64,000 bases of DNA from Gigaspora margarita. Taxonomy: Eukaryota > Glomeromycota > Glomeromycetes > Diversisporales > Gigasporaceae. Below the pieces are notes generated by a model, which was not told the DNA's origin, made no database searches, and saw nothing but the letters and a program-made list of their open reading frames with translations. Location of the stretch: the NCBI GenBank assembly GCA_009809945.1, contig WTPW01001635.1, forward strand, positions 1-64,000, written 5' to 3'. The translations under genes were made by a program, and so were the position numbers. This document shows, piece after piece, positions 32,870 to 44,819 of this stretch (position 1 is its first letter; every line of letters starts with the position of its first letter).

Positions 32870-33971
32870 TAACATTATATAATTTTTTTCAGTAACTACC
32901 TATCAAAAATCATGAATTTTTTTTATTATATTATATGAATCCATAGAATTAAAAAAAATTTTCATCGAGTTTGGATGTGTAGTTATCAAGATATCATCGT
33001 CCAAAGTTTAAAAAAATTTAGACGATTATCAAAACAAAAACTGCGGTTAAACTTTGAGCAAAGATTCCTAATAACACCTATCACAAATCAATGAAATTTT
33101 TTTTTTTTTAATTGTATGATTCCATAGAATTAAAATAAAAAAATTTTCTTCGATTTGAATAGAGATAACATCGTCCAAAGTTTTAAAAAAATTTCAAACT
33201 TTAAGCGATGACAATAACTATCTATTCAAAATCAATGAAAAATTTTTTTATTTTAATTCTATGAATTTATAGAATTAAAATAGAAAAATTTTCGTCAATG
33301 TTAGGTGGGTAGTTATCAAAATATCCGTGTTTAAAATTCAAAAAATTTTAGACGATTATCAAAACCAAAGACCGTGACCAAGTTTTGAGCAATGATATCA
33401 CGATATCTACCTATTCAAAATCATTGAAAATTTTTTATTTTATTAATTTTATAAATTCATAAAATTAAAATAATATTTATTTATCGATGTTAGACGGTTA
33501 GTTATTGAGATATTCTTGTTTAAACATAAATGTAATTAAATTAAGTTCTTTCTAAACTTTGAGCGATGATATCTCGATAGCTGCCTATCAAAAATCGATG
33601 AATATTTTTTTTTATTTAATTCTGGAATCATAGAATTAAATTAAAAATAATTTTCATCGATGTAGTTAATTACTTCGGTTAAAATTTCAAAAAATTACGA
33701 TTATCAAAATAAAATCGCGGCTAAGTTCTTTTCAAACTTTGAGCGATGATTTCTCGATAATTACCTATCCAAAATCGATGAAAATTTTTTTATTTTAATT
33801 CTATGAATTTATAGAATTAAAATAAAAAATTTTCATTAATATTATATAGTTATTTATCGAGATATCTTCATTCAAAGTTTAAAAAAGTTTAGATAATGAT
33901 GATACTTCTATAATTACCTATCTAAAATCGATGAAAATTTTTTATGTTAATTCTATGAACCCATATAATTA
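32870..33971. repeat. Tandem palindrome array, left part
   Basis: At least six head-to-head units of roughly 150-170 bp. Each has AACTTTGAGCGATGATATCT, CTACCTATCNAAAATCGATG, an AATTTTTTTATTTTAATTCT arm with a small hairpin (CTATGAATTTATAG), and the inverse. Same module as in the foldback elements at 4734-5589 and 24837-25968. A weak outer inverted pair, CCTTGATAAT (32871) and ATCAAGG (36579), may be the element's ends. No coding capacity. Confidence 0.65.
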
Positions 33972-34925
33972 TAGCGGTTTGCAAAAAAAGTGTAACACCT
34001 GCGGATCATGATGTCATGTGAAATCACATGAAATCAGTCGATTCTTGTAGATTTTTCAATTTTAGAGAATTTTAAAGATTTCTAGTATATAGCGATAGTA
34101 TAATCGTTATACTGAAATTTCATAAAAAATAATCTTTATTAGCATGCCTCTCATATACAGCGATGATTTGAAATGGCGTATAATTTATTTAAATTAAATA
34201 CTCAATATCACAAATTATGAGCATTCTCTATATTAGTAAAGTTTGGGAAGAAAAGTTTTACGGCTATATAAAAAATGGGGAAATGTAAACTTTTCTTCAG
34301 ATTCGGATATATCACTTGCTAGAGTAGTAAGATCATATGTTTCTAATTCTGAAGAGTTGCCATTATTTTCAAATGTAGAATTCGATGTTACTTTGAGCTT
34401 TTTTGCTTTCAAAGATAACCTTAATAAAACATTATTGCATCAAGAGCATAAAGTAAAATTGAAAGTCTCTTTTGAACTCAATAAAATCATTATAATGCTC
34501 TATTTTTTGATGAACAAATTTTGCTTTCTTTTTTATCCAGTTTGGATCAAATACTCGTGTAAACGTATATTTGACGGCATCTGTCTGATTACTTTTGTGT
34601 GGCACAATAGATAAATTGCGGTCACACTTTTCTTGCTGTAAATCCATAGTACATACATTTTCGGCATAAAACAAGTCCCTCGACAATATTTTAATTTTGT
34701 TTCTTGAACATCAATCATTTTTTGAGAAAAAAATATGTGTGTGTAAAAAAAAGTAGAGTACTAGTTTTACATATAACTTTTTATACGTATAAATCACTGA
34801 TTAAAGCTATTATTAAAATATGGTTTTACATAAATTCTTAAATAGATTCTCTATTTAGAATTTCAAAGATTCTCAGCCATTATCATCATGAAAATTATAG
34901 TGTTACACCTTTTTGCAAACCGCCA
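33972..34925. mobile_element. 954-bp TA-flanked element with GGCGGTTTGCAAAAAGGTGT ends
   Basis: GCGGTTTGCAAAAAAAGTGT at the left is inverted as ACACCTTTTTGCAAACCGCC at the right, TA next to both. It is inserted in a palindrome arm of the flanking array, whose sequence resumes at 34926. The internal 34200-34720 is less AT-rich and has competing frames: plus 34243-34614 (KKWGNVNFSSDSDISLARVV...) and minus 34432-34718 (AENVCTMDLQQEKCDRNLSI...). No family recognised; it may be a captured gene piece or transposase remnant. Confidence 0.6.
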
Positions 34926-35187
34926 TAAATAAAAAATTTTCATCGATTTTGGATAGGTAGTTATCGAGATATCATCGTTCAAAATTTAGAAAGAACTTAA
35001 TCGCAATCTTTTAATGATTTTTTTTGTTTTTAAATTTTAAACGAGAATATCTCACCTAACATTGATAAAAATTTTTTTTTATTTTAATTCCATATACATG
35101 AATTAAAATAAAAAAATTTTCATCAATTTTGAATAGGTAAATATTGATATCATCACTCAAAGTTTGAAAAAAAAACTTGGCCATGGT
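34926..35187. repeat. Tandem palindrome array, middle part
   Basis: Continuation of the array: TTTTCATCGATTTTGGATAG, GTAGTTATCGAGATATCATC. Ends at the duplicated GCCATGGT (35180-35187) of the next insertion. Confidence 0.6.
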
Positions 35188-36127
35188 TAGGGTGTCCAGA
35201 ATTCTGCTGCTAATGATAGTAAATTATGCTTGCTAATAGTATGAAATTATGCTTTTTCTGCTAATGATTTTTTTAAAAAAATTTTTTTTTTAAATTAAGA
35301 GATTTTATAGTTTTAATAATACAAAATTTTAAAAAATAACTATTTATGAATTATATTTATTCTAACTTTTCTTTATTAAAATATAATATATTAAGTTTTC
35401 CTAAAGTTTCTTCTGAAAGTGCATGATGATTATTATCAAGAGTATTTTTATAATTAGAAAAACTACATTCAATATCCATACCTGAAAATAAGCTGCCCAA
35501 CGATCGACAAAAGTTGCTACATAATAAAGTCCATATTTTACTAAGTAAATCGATTAAAGTCGCTTAAGTAAACTTATCCAGGAGATCAAAATACATATAC
35601 TCTAAAATTTTCAACGAAATTGAAGAATTTTTTATTAATTGGATTTTAATTTTTATGTTTAACGAAGAGATTAAAATTTTATTAACAAATATATTCGTTG
35701 AACGTAAAAATTAAAAGTCAAATAATAAAAAGTACTCCTGTTTTGATGAAAATTTCAAGATATGTGTAGTTTTGTCTTCCAAACAAGTTTATTTAAGCGT
35801 TAATAATCGATTTACACAGAAGAATTTGGACTTTACTATGTAATGACTACTGGCGATTGACAAAAAATCGATTATATCCAAAGATAAGCTATCCCGGTTT
35901 TTTTGTGTTCAAAATCGTCCAAAAATATTGTAATGTAGTTTTTAGATTCTCTGTACCATATGTATATAAAAATTTAGTGATACTCTATCTATTATCAAAA
36001 ATACCCAAATAATGCTAAATTTTATGCTAGAAAATGTAAATTATGCTAAATTCTGCTGCTAGCATAATAATGCTAGTGAACTCGAATTATGCTAAATTAT
36101 GCTAATAGCATATTCCTGGACACCCTA
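35188..36127. mobile_element. hAT-type element with perfect 8-bp target duplication
   Basis: Ends TAGGGTGTCCAGAATTCTGC and the inverse of ATATTCCTGGACACCCTA. GCCATGGT lies on both sides (35180-35187, 36128-36135). Subterminal TGCTAAATTATGCTAATAGC-type repeats at both ends. It contains a nested TA-flanked MITE (35466-35953). The non-MITE part has ATTTATTCTAACTTTTCTTT and CTTCTGAAAGTGCATGATG on the plus strand, possibly the very 3' end of a lost transposase on the minus strand; not provable. Confidence 0.75.
35466..35953 (+). mobile_element. TA-flanked MITE (AATAAGCTACC family), second full copy
   Basis: TA at 35464-35465 and 35954-35955. Interior (AAGTCGCTTAAGTAAACTTA, TTAATTGGATTTTAATTTTT, GTAAAAATTAAAAGTCAAAT, CTTTACTATGTAATGACTAC) is collinear with 4036-4584 but keeps more CG, so it is the younger copy. 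Nested in the hAT-type element. Confidence 0.65.
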
Positions 36128-36600
36128 GCCATGGTCTCTTGTTTTGATAATCGTCAAAATTTTTTGACATTAAACGCGGATATCCTATCTAATATTGACC
36201 AAAATTTTTTTACTTTAATTCTATAAATCCATAAAATTAAAATAAAAAAAATTTTATTGATTTGAATAGATAGTTATTGAGATAACATTCTCAAAGTTTG
36301 GGATAAACTTAATTGCAGTTTGTTTTAAATTTTTTTTTAAAATTTGGACGATAATAACTACCTATTCAAAATTGATAAAATTTTTTTATTTTAATTATAA
36401 AAAATTTTCATTGATTTTTAAAAGGTAGTTATTGAGATATCTTCGTTCAAAGTTTGGAAGAACCTAACCGCAGTTTTTGTTTTGATAATGGCCTAAAATT
36501 TTTTTTTAAACTTTGAATGATAGTATAGTGTCTTTTTTTCTTTTTTTTAATTACAAAAAAAAAAAAACATATACTGTTATCAAGGATTGTTGATTTCGTC
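36128..36600. repeat. Tandem palindrome array, right part
   Basis: Array module continues (TTTGATAATCGTCAAAATTT, AGGTAGTTATTGAGATATCT) and ends near 36540, followed by poly-T/poly-A at 36529-36567. Frames here are palindrome by-products. Confidence 0.55.
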
Positions 36601-36658
36601 CAATTAGGACATGATAGTTCAAATAAAATCTCACAATAACTTTTTTCTTCCTTATTTG

Positions 36659-36940
36659 GGGACATCTAAAGCAGAGTAGATTCTTATAATATATTTTACT
36701 GAATTAACTTTAGGGTTAGGATCGTCTTAGGTTAGGGTTAGAGAGGGTTTTAGGTAATAATATATAAGCAAAATTGCCTTCCCAACATTTTTAATTAAAA
36801 CACCAAGGTAGGTTTAGATTGCCATTTTTTGTATTTTTAAGGTCTTCGCTTTTCTTTCTTGTTTGCTTCACTGAAGATCATCAACATTCGATAATTTGAT
36901 TGGCCAATTGTCACATGATTCTATCCACTTTAGATGACCC
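36659..36940. mobile_element. 282-bp element with 8-bp target duplication
   Basis: Ends GGGACATCTAAAG and CTTTAGATGACCC; CTTATTTG flanks both (36651-36658, 36941-36948). The interior holds TTAGGGTTAGG (36711 and 36740) and GATTGGCCAATTGTCACATG. 8 bp suggests a hAT-type mobiliser. Confidence 0.65.
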
Positions 36941-36968
36941 CTTATTTGATTAGAGATCGTCCAAAGCT

Positions 36969-38241
36969 GCAAAACTTACGTTTTTGATACTCCTGACTTA
37001 CTTTTTTGATACTGATCAACATGCAGATTCTGGTAAAAATAAAAAATTTAAAAACTTTGAGCAAAGATATCTTGACAACTTTTATTTGAATCTGATAATA
37101 CCTTTTTGTTCTGAATTCTATGGATTTATAGAATTCAAATAAAAAAATTTTCATCAAAATTAGCCATGTGGTTGTCAAGATATCTTCGCTCAAAATCAGA
37201 GAAAATCAAAATGCTTATCAAAATAGAAGCTGTGCCAAATTCCTCTTTAACTTTGAGTGAAGAGATATTGATAATCAACTGACCAAATCCAATAAAACTT
37301 TTTTTATTTAAATACTATGGATTCATAGAATTCAATAAAAAAATTTTCATCAAATTTAGTCAAGTGGCTATCAAGGTATCTTCGCTCAAAATTAGAAAAA
37401 AATAAAACGCTAATTAAAATAGAAATTTTCTCTCTAACTTTGAGCGAAGATATCTTAATAACAGCCTGTTCAAATTTGATAAAATGTTTTATTTTTCAAT
37501 TCAATGCATTTATAAAATTTAAATAAAAAAATTTTTATTGTATTTAGTCAAGTGAGTGTTGAGAAATCTTCGCTCAAAGTTAGAAAGAAAATTTGTATAA
37601 ATTTTATTTTGATGCACATTTTGATTTTTTTTTTGAGTGAAAATATCTTGACAACTACTTGATTAAATACAATGAATTTTTTTTATTTGTATTTTATGAA
37701 TCCATAGAATTCAAATAAAAAAAGTTTTATCAAATTCAGTTATATAGTTATTGAGGTATCTTCGCTCAAAGTTAAAAAAAAAATTTGACGTAGCTTTTAT
37801 TTTGATAGATGTTTTGATTTTTCTCTAAAGATATCTTGATAACCATTTGACTAAATTTGATGAAAATTTTTTTATTCGAATTCTATGAATCCATAGGATT
37901 TAAACAAAAAGTTTTATTGAATTTGGTCAGATGGTTATCAAGATATCTTCGCTCAAAGTTAGAGAGGAATTTGGTGCAGCTTCTATTTTGATAAGTATTT
38001 TAATTTTTCTCTGATTATAAGCGAAGATATCTCAACAACCACATGGCTAAATTTGATGAAAATTTTTTATTTGAATTCTATGAATCCATAAAATTCAAAA
38101 TAAAAAAGTATTATCAGAATCAATGAAAATTTGTTAAGATATCTTTGTTCAAAATTTTTAAATTTTTTATTTTTACTAGGATCTGCATATCGATCAGTAT
38201 CAAAAAAGTAAGTGCAGAAGTATTAAAAACATAAGTTTTGC
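36969..38241. mobile_element. Foldback element, relative of 4734-5589
   Basis: Ends GCAAAACTTACGTTTTTGAT and inverse, with the match running about 75 bp (ACTTACTTTTTTGATACTGA, ATGCAGATYCTGGTAAAAAT). Flanks CCAAAGCT and TCAAAGCC are an imperfect target duplication. The interior has about seven head-to-head palindromes of the TTTGAGCGAAGATATCT module. Longer (1273 bp) than the 856-bp relative through extra palindrome units. No gene. Confidence 0.7.
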
Positions 38242-39050
38242 TCAAAGCCAGGTTCAGTCATGTGACCAATGGCCAATCAAGTTGTAAATATTTGACTTTC
38301 CCAGATTAGCCTGATGAGACAAAAACAAAGAAAAAAATGAAAAACGCAAAAAATACAAGAAACGAGTGTTTAAACCTGTCTCAGGGCACTAATAAAAAAT
38401 GTTAGTAACTCTAATCTCTAATTAACCCTTACCTAATTTTAATTAAATAATCAAAAACATATAAACGAACTGGGCTTTAGCCATTTCCTTATTTGAAAGA
38501 TTTACAAATTTTTATAAAATGAAAAAAAAGCAAAAGCCAAACAAAAAACAAGGGTCTAAACCTGTATTGGAGCATGTCAGAAGAGTGATTTTCTCTATAA
38601 CTCCTAATCCTAACCCTAACCCTAATTTTAATTGTTTCGCTTTAAGTATAATTCCAAATAAGAAAATTGACGTGATTTATCACAATCCATAAATATTCTA
38701 TCTATAACAACTTTCTTTTTCTGATCATATAAATTCCAATATAAATTAGTGTTAACATTAATCCCATTTCTTTTCACGAAGAAGTAATCTAAATTCATAT
38801 TGATTATTTCTTATAGGATATGTAATTTTTTTTTATAAATTTTTTTTTATAAATTTTTGTTGTATGTTCTTTAATAAAAACTGCTGAGTTTGACTTTATT
38901 ACTCTTAATGGCTGATTATTGTTCAAATTTCAAGAAGGAAAAATTATTAAAGATATTAGTTGATTTGGATTTACAATTAATTATTTTTATGGTATCTTTC
39001 AAAAACTTTTTTTTCAAATTGGTTGTACATTATCAATAATAACATTAATA
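38242..39050. other. Inverted flank and AT-rich spacer
   Basis: GACCAATGGCCAATCAAG (38261 onward), AGGTTT-type and CAAGAAACGAGTG boxes are loosely inverted relative to 36770-36925, so the foldback sits in a larger palindrome. Mirrored CCTAATCCTAACCCTAACCC (38602 onward) faces TTAGGGTTAGG at 36711. Past 38640 nothing is recognised. Confidence 0.4.
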
Positions 39051-39054
39051 TAGT

Positions 39055-39215
39055 AGTTAGGCTAGTTTTGCACTAGCGAAATTGCAAAATCCTGGTTTTG
39101 ACTTTTGGCAAAAAACGAAATGGCAAAACTGGTAAAATATAACGAAACAGGCGAAACATGGCGAAACTGATGAAACATAGCAAAAAAAGTGAAGTATAGC
39201 AAAACAGGAAAATTT
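39055..39215. repeat. GCAAAAC/GCGAAAC minisatellite
   Basis: Short units such as GGCAAAACTGG, GGCGAAACATGGCGAAACTG. An inverted counterpart (GGTTTTGCCAAGGTTTCAAG) lies at 42210-42370. CTAGTTTTGC and CCTAACAATACTA near the outer edges may be ends of a larger hAT-like element spanning about 39.05-42.38 kb (inference). Confidence 0.5.
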
Positions 39216-39263
39216 TAAGAATTTAATAATCTATAATATTATAAACAGCCTAGTATTCCTACG

Positions 39264-39401
39264 AAAAAATGTAGCTTACATCATAGTTAAAGCTCTAAAG
39301 TACAATGACAATAAATTGTACACAGAAATTATAAATTATTATTTAAAAAACTTCATTATTGGTTCTGAGTTTTAATTATGACGTAAGCTACTTTTTTTTT
39401 T
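39264..39401. mobile_element. 138-bp MITE with AAAAATGTAGCTTACATCAT ends
   Basis: AAAAATGTAGCTTACATCAT at the left is inverted as ATGACGTAAGCTACTTTTTT at the right, with AGTTAAAGCTC against GAGTTTTAATT inside. No gene. Confidence 0.6.
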
Positions 39402-39929
39402 GGTAAGTGAAGAGTTGTTAATGGAGTGTTCCAGATATAAAGGACCCCGAGCTATTAGTATATAGGTTAGTGAACTAGATGCGTAGCCAACTTAATAACT
39501 TTTTTGGATGTAAGATCTTAGATTGCTTAGAAATCAACAAAATTTTAAAAAAAGTTAGATTTTCAATTTGCGTATTTTTTAGCTAAATTTAAAACAGTTA
39601 GAGATTGCAAATGCTTATTTTTGACACTAATAGGGCATGGTTTACTACCGTAGATTCCTAAAAATAAGCTATCTTTTTTTAGATTTAAAAAATCAGAAAT
39701 TTATTTTGAAGTATTATAGCTTTTTAAGAAATTTGTACACAATAAGGAGGTAGATTATTTTAGAGATATAAATCCTAAAAGGTTTATTTATCTCAATGTT
39801 TACTTTTAAAATTTATTTCATGTACTAATACACATTCCGATATAAATAAATACAAACAAATACCTTTTTTATTATTATAATAATAATATAAATTAATTTT
39901 AATTTTAAAAGTTATTGTAAAAGATTTAA

Positions 39930-41270
39930 TAATCCCAATTTGACGGTTTTGATACTATTCAAATCGACTTATCGAGACGAATCGAATGGTACCAAAATCA
40001 TTAAATTTAGATCACTATAGTACAAGATATTAATAATTTTATAATTTTTATAAAATCTTAACGATCTTGATAACTAGTAATCCAAATTTAATGATTTTGT
40101 TACCATTCAATTTGTCTCAATGAGACAGTTCGAATGGTACCAAAATTATCAAAATTGGATCATTAGATCACAAGATATCTATAGAAAATATTTGTAACGC
40201 AATTTATACTATATAAAAATTTTTATATAAAATTGTATTACAAATGTTTTTTATAAATATCTTGTGATATAGTAATCTGATTTTGATAATTTTGGTACTA
40301 TTCGAACCGTCTTATCGAGGCGAATCAAATAGTACCAAAATCATCAAAATCAGATCACTAGAGCACAAAATCTCTATGAAAAATATTTGTAACGCAATTT
40401 TATATAAAATCTTTATACAGTATAAATTGCATTACAAATAGTTTCCGTAGATATCATGTGATCTAGTGATCTAATTTTGATGCTTTTGGTACTGTTTCAT
40501 CGAGCCAAATCGAATGGTACCAAACCTATCAAAATCAGATTACTAGATCACAAGATAACTACAAAAAATGTTTGTAACGCAATTTTATATAACATTCTTT
40601 ATAAATTGCATTACAAATGGTTTTTGTAGATATCATGTGATCTAGTGATCTGATTTTGATGCTTTTGGTACTGTTTCATCGAGACAAATCGAATGGTACC
40701 AAAACCATCAAAATCGGATCACTAGATCACAAGATATCTATGAAAAATGTTTGTAAGGCAATTTTATATAACATTCTTTATATATTATAAATTGCGTTAA
40801 AATGTTTTTCATAGATATCTTGTAATATAGTGATCTGATTTTGATAATTTTGGTACCATTTGAACTGTCTCATCGAGACGAATCGAATGTTACTAAAATT
40901 ATCAAAATTGGATCACTAGATCACAAGATATCTACGAAAAATGTTTATAACGCAATTTTGTATAAAAATTTTTATATAGTATAAATCGCATTACAAATGT
41001 TTTTCATAGATATCTTGTGATTTAATGATCCAATTTTGATGATTTTGGTACTATTCGAACTGTCTCATTGAGACAAATCGAATGGTAACAAAATCATCAA
41101 ATTTGAATTACTAGTTATCAAGATTATTAAGATTTTATAAAAATTATAAAATTGTTAATATCTTGTGCTATAGTGATCTAAATTTAATAATTTTGGTACC
41201 ATTCGATTCGCCTTAATGAGATGATTCAAATAGTCCAAAATCGTTAAATTTGGATTATTTGATCTCTCAC
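39930..41270. repeat. Array of palindromic units around GGTACCATTCGATTCGTCTC
   Basis: About seven units of roughly 180-210 bp. Each has the dyad TTTTGGTACYATTCGAAYCG...CGAATCGAATGGTACCAAAA, then ATCAGATCACTAGATCACAA, GATATCTAYGAAAAATGTTT, and a second dyad around AACGCAATTTTATATAA. The GGTACCATTCGAA dyad and GATCCAGT box also make up the centre of the element at 63289-63821. No coding capacity. Confidence 0.7.
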
Positions 41271-41597
41271 AATAGTTCTTCAAAGATTTAATTAAAGGAG
41301 TAGCTTATTTTCAAAGTTAAAAATTTTATTATTGTTTTTAATTTAAAAATACAGGATGGGTTATAGAGGTTTTTAAGTTTTTTGTTTAAAATTAAAAGAG
41401 TAGCTTATTTTTAGAGTAACATATTTTCAGAAATATTTTATTATAAGTCAGATAATACGTTTGCTTATTTTTAATAAATTTTTATATATCATATGGTAAA
41501 ATTGCTTATTGATATTAATAAAAATGCTTGCTTAGAGCTATTATAAAAAATTTTAAATTTTTTGTAACCTATATACTAATAGCTCGGGGTTCTACAT

Positions 41598-41660
41598 TAA
41601 TAAAACATATAACCCACTTCTGGAGTGCTTCGGAGTGGGTTATATATTTTATTATTGACT
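41598..41660. repeat. Strong hairpin AACATATAACCCACT
   Basis: AAAACATATAACCCACTTC faces GGAGTGGGTTATATATTTT around a TGGAGTGCTTC loop. The right flank repeats GGAGTGCT. Probably a small insertion in the foldback end. Confidence 0.6.
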
Positions 41661-41680
41661 GGAGTGCTCTATTAACAACC

Positions 41681-42205
41681 CTAGCTAGGACTTATAAGCT
41701 AAAAAAACAATTGACCAATTAACCATGATGATTTATAATTATTGTGCAGTTTCATAAACTGTTTCATAAGCAGATTATAGCTAAAGCAAGCAATTGATCA
41801 ATAAAATACAATCGTACAATTCAATTTTACCGCAATATCAATTTTATTTATCGGGATCATACTTAAATTTAATGAAATGTTATCATTAATTTTTACTAAT
41901 CACTAAATCAAAAAAAAATTTGCCCATATGAAATCAGAATTTTTAATAAAATACATGTTCTATCTGCTTTCAGGCATGTCTATCTGAAAATGTAATAACT
42001 ATATTTTTTATTAAAAGCTATAGGGCGTACAAAAATTTAAACTGACAGACCTCTGACTTGGGTTCAGGTTAGGTTCATTTGTATAATTAAAACTTTAAGC
42101 CTATTGTTTATACTCAAGCTATTTTTTAATAGCATGCTCTGTATAAACAGATCAATATATGATATAAATAACTAAGCCATAAGATGACTTTATTTAGCTA
42201 GTTTA
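41681..42205. other. AT-rich spacer, no gene recognised
   Basis: CAGTTTCATAAACTGTTTCATAA and CAATTGACCAATTAA/CAATTGATCAATAAA are local repeats. Otherwise nothing seen. Confidence 0.35.
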
Positions 42206-42375
42206 CCAGAGTTAAGGGTTTGCCAGGATCTTGAGGTTTCAAGGTTTTGCTAGGGTTTCGATGTTTTGCCAAGGTTTCAAGGTTTTGCCAAGAGGTTTTG
42301 ACTTTCATATTTTTTTTTGGCTTAGGTTTTGTCTTTTACTATTTGGAAATAGGTTTTGCCTAACAATACTAATCA
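42206..42375. repeat. GTTTTGCCAAGGTTTC minisatellite
   Basis: AAGGTTTTGCYAGGGTTTCG and related units, in inverted orientation to 39055-39215. Ends GCCTAACAATACTA. Confidence 0.5.
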
Positions 42376-43124
42376 TTAGAATATTTGGAAATAATAGATA
42401 AGAGATAAATAATTTTTAAAGTAGTCTTTAAAACTTGAAAATTTTCATAAGTCCAGTTATCAGGATCTGATAGTAAGCCTGAATTTTGGCAATACCTATT
42501 TAATGTAAATCATCACACTTAATAAAAAAAACTATATATGTCTTGAAGTAAATCTTCAGAATCAAAGATTTTACTTGGATATTTTACCACAATATCATTA
42601 CACTATTCTTGTAATTTTTGAAATTGACTATTTTGAAAACTCTTTTGATCATATTATTCAAATGTAAATGAACCAATGAACTTTTCTTCAGTTGTGTTTC
42701 AAAGAGTTTAAACAATTCGTCAAGAAGAAATCATAAACAATGAACATGAGATCAATATAAATGGCGCGTCTTAATTTTCCTTTATAAATATATCTGTATT
42801 AAATTAAATTATCATACAAATGTTTATGATCATAGGCAGGCATTTGGACTATGCCCAATAAATATTTTATTTGGACCTGAGCAAATATGGGCATGGACTA
42901 ATCCAGATAGCATCAGTGTTCATATCTTTCTTTGCTAAAATTTTTGGAAGATATTGGAGTTCGCTCAAGTTTTAGCCTCAACTTTGTTGTTTGAATGTTG
43001 GAGATATAACTTATGCATATGCAATTACGTAGTATCAATAACATGTACTAAAAAAGCTTGTTTTTAATTGTTAAATTCAAATTTATTAAATATTTTTATT
43101 TAATTATTATTGCAATGATATTTA
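42376..43124. other. Possible worn transposase relic and a hairpin
   Basis: 42390-42730 reads weakly as protein on the minus strand (SDPDNWTYENFQVLKTT), too broken to assign. At 42842-42905, ATTTGGACTATGCCCA faces TGGGCATGGACTAAT, a hairpin insertion. The rest is spacer. Confidence 0.3.
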
Positions 43125-43800
43125 TTTCTTAAATTGTCCATTTTAGCGGACAAATTTGCCTGTTAGAATTTTTAATGAATTTTTAAAAATTGGTTCTAAT
43201 TTATTTTTATTAAAAATCAAGTTATTTAAAAATTTTTTGTTAAATAATAACTATGAATATAGATTATATTTTAATGATTTTAATTTTTATATTTCTACAG
43301 AAAAAATTTAAATTAACTATAAGCTAAAAAATTTTGAAATTTTTAAAAATCTTTGATTTTTAAAGATTTTATTTTTGACCATTAACAAACTTTTTAAAAT
43401 TCTAAGAATATGTCTCTAATAATTTTGATACAAATTATAGATTAAGTTATTATAAACAACTTTTATTATAAAAGTTTTTATTATTTTATAATTAAAATTT
43501 TAACTTTAATTAATATAAAAAAAAATTTTCTTTTTGAGAACATATAAAAATTTAAAAATTTTTAAAAATTTTGAAAAAATTTTATAGTAAAAGTAAAGAA
43601 TTGGCTATATTTAAGCCAATTTTTCTTTTATATTTGAATATATATATAATTAAATTTTAATAGATATCAATTAACAATATGCTAAATTTTTATTTTAGCA
43701 GTAATAGAGGAACATATCCTTAATAACATTTTTAGTAATTTTAAAAAACATGTAAAAAAAATTCTAGCAAGCAAATTTGCCTGCTGGACAGTTTAAGGAA
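43125..43800. mobile_element. 650-680 bp TA-flanked element family D, copy 3
   Basis: Left TTTCTTAAATTGTCC...GCGGACAAATTTGCCTG; right CAAGCAAATTTGCCTGCTGG, ACAGTTTAAGGAA; TA outside both (43123-43124, 43801-43802). Interior GAGAACATATAAAAATTTAA. No gene. Confidence 0.7.
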
Positions 43801-44640
43801 TAGTGAAAAAATAGCTTACTTCATATATTACAATTAATTAAGCTTGCAATACTTGGGTATGTAGCATACTATATAAATCAAACTATATATAGTATTATAT
43901 TATAACTTTATAAGAAAAAATTGATTTATAGTTGCTCTCTCTAACTTGGACCTCTATATACTAAACTCTTTATATATTGAACTAAAATCTTCAGAATAAA
44001 TAATTTATATTTATTTACTTTGGATACACTGAATTCATATAATAAATATATAATTTGGATCTGAACACAGGTCAAAATCCAATATATCAGGTACCTATCG
44101 GGTACCATATTACTATAATTGAAAAATATATAAAATACTACATATCGGTGACCTATCATACATATATTGTATAGTTTGGATATATCGGGTACCCGATGTG
44201 TATATATAATAAAAATAATTTTTAAATCTACATATATTATAATTCTAAATTATTGTTTACAATACATATATTCTATATATTCAAAAAAAATTATCCTTTA
44301 CCATCAGGAAATTTTTTATATAGATTTATATCGATATATAGCAATTAATCGATTTATATCGATAGAAAAATAACGATATATATCGATTAATTTGTTATAT
44401 ATCGTTATAAATCTATAATTGATATATATCGTAATTAGAGGAACATCGTTATAAATCTAATAATCGATTATCATCGAATAATTTAAATTGATGCATAACG
44501 ATTATTAGCTATTAATCACTATATTTCACCAGATCTTTGATGACACGATAAATTATAAGTTTAAACTTTATGCGTTATGATCTACATTACAGATCATAAA
44601 TAATCTACTTTAACTTATAGATTATCTACCTGGTAGATCT
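43801..44640. other. AT-rich spacer with TATCGGGTACC and ATATCGAT motifs
   Basis: ATCGGGTACC-type motifs at 44096 and 44191 recur at 47062, 49617, 50400 and 60026. ATATATCGATT dyads fill 44315-44480. CTACCTGGTAGATC at 44627 is a small palindrome. No gene. Confidence 0.4.
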
Positions 44641-44819
44641 AGTTTTTTTTATTCGCTTTTATTCTTTTTTTTGTTTTATTTTCATTTTCGATTTTTAATT
44701 ATTTATTTTATTTATATTTATTTTATTTTATTTATTTTATTTATATTTATTTTATTTTATTTATATTTATTTATTTTATTATTTATTTCAGTTTTTTGTT
44801 AATACCGCTTATTTTTTTT

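Larger units (their letters stand above)
39413..41680. mobile_element. 2.27 kb foldback with nested end and core palindromes
   Basis: Outer ends GTTGTTAATGGAGTGTTCCA and the inverse of TGGAGTGCTCTATTAACAAC, then ACCCCGAGCTATTAGTATAT on the inner side of both. A second inner pair, CTAAAAATAAGCTATC (39659) and GTAGCTTATTTTYAR (41303, 41400), is the TA-MITE end. A hairpin insertion (41600-41660) interrupts the right outer end. Centre: the palindrome array 39930-41270. No gene. Confidence 0.6.

Noticed and set aside
36700-38640. Chromosome end (telomere repeats)
   Set aside because: Only two to three TTAGGG units, in inverted pairs inside mobile elements, with sequence continuing on both sides.
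39930-41270. CRISPR-like regular array
   Set aside because: Units are large palindromes with repeat-like spacers and sit in a eukaryotic genome; not a CRISPR.
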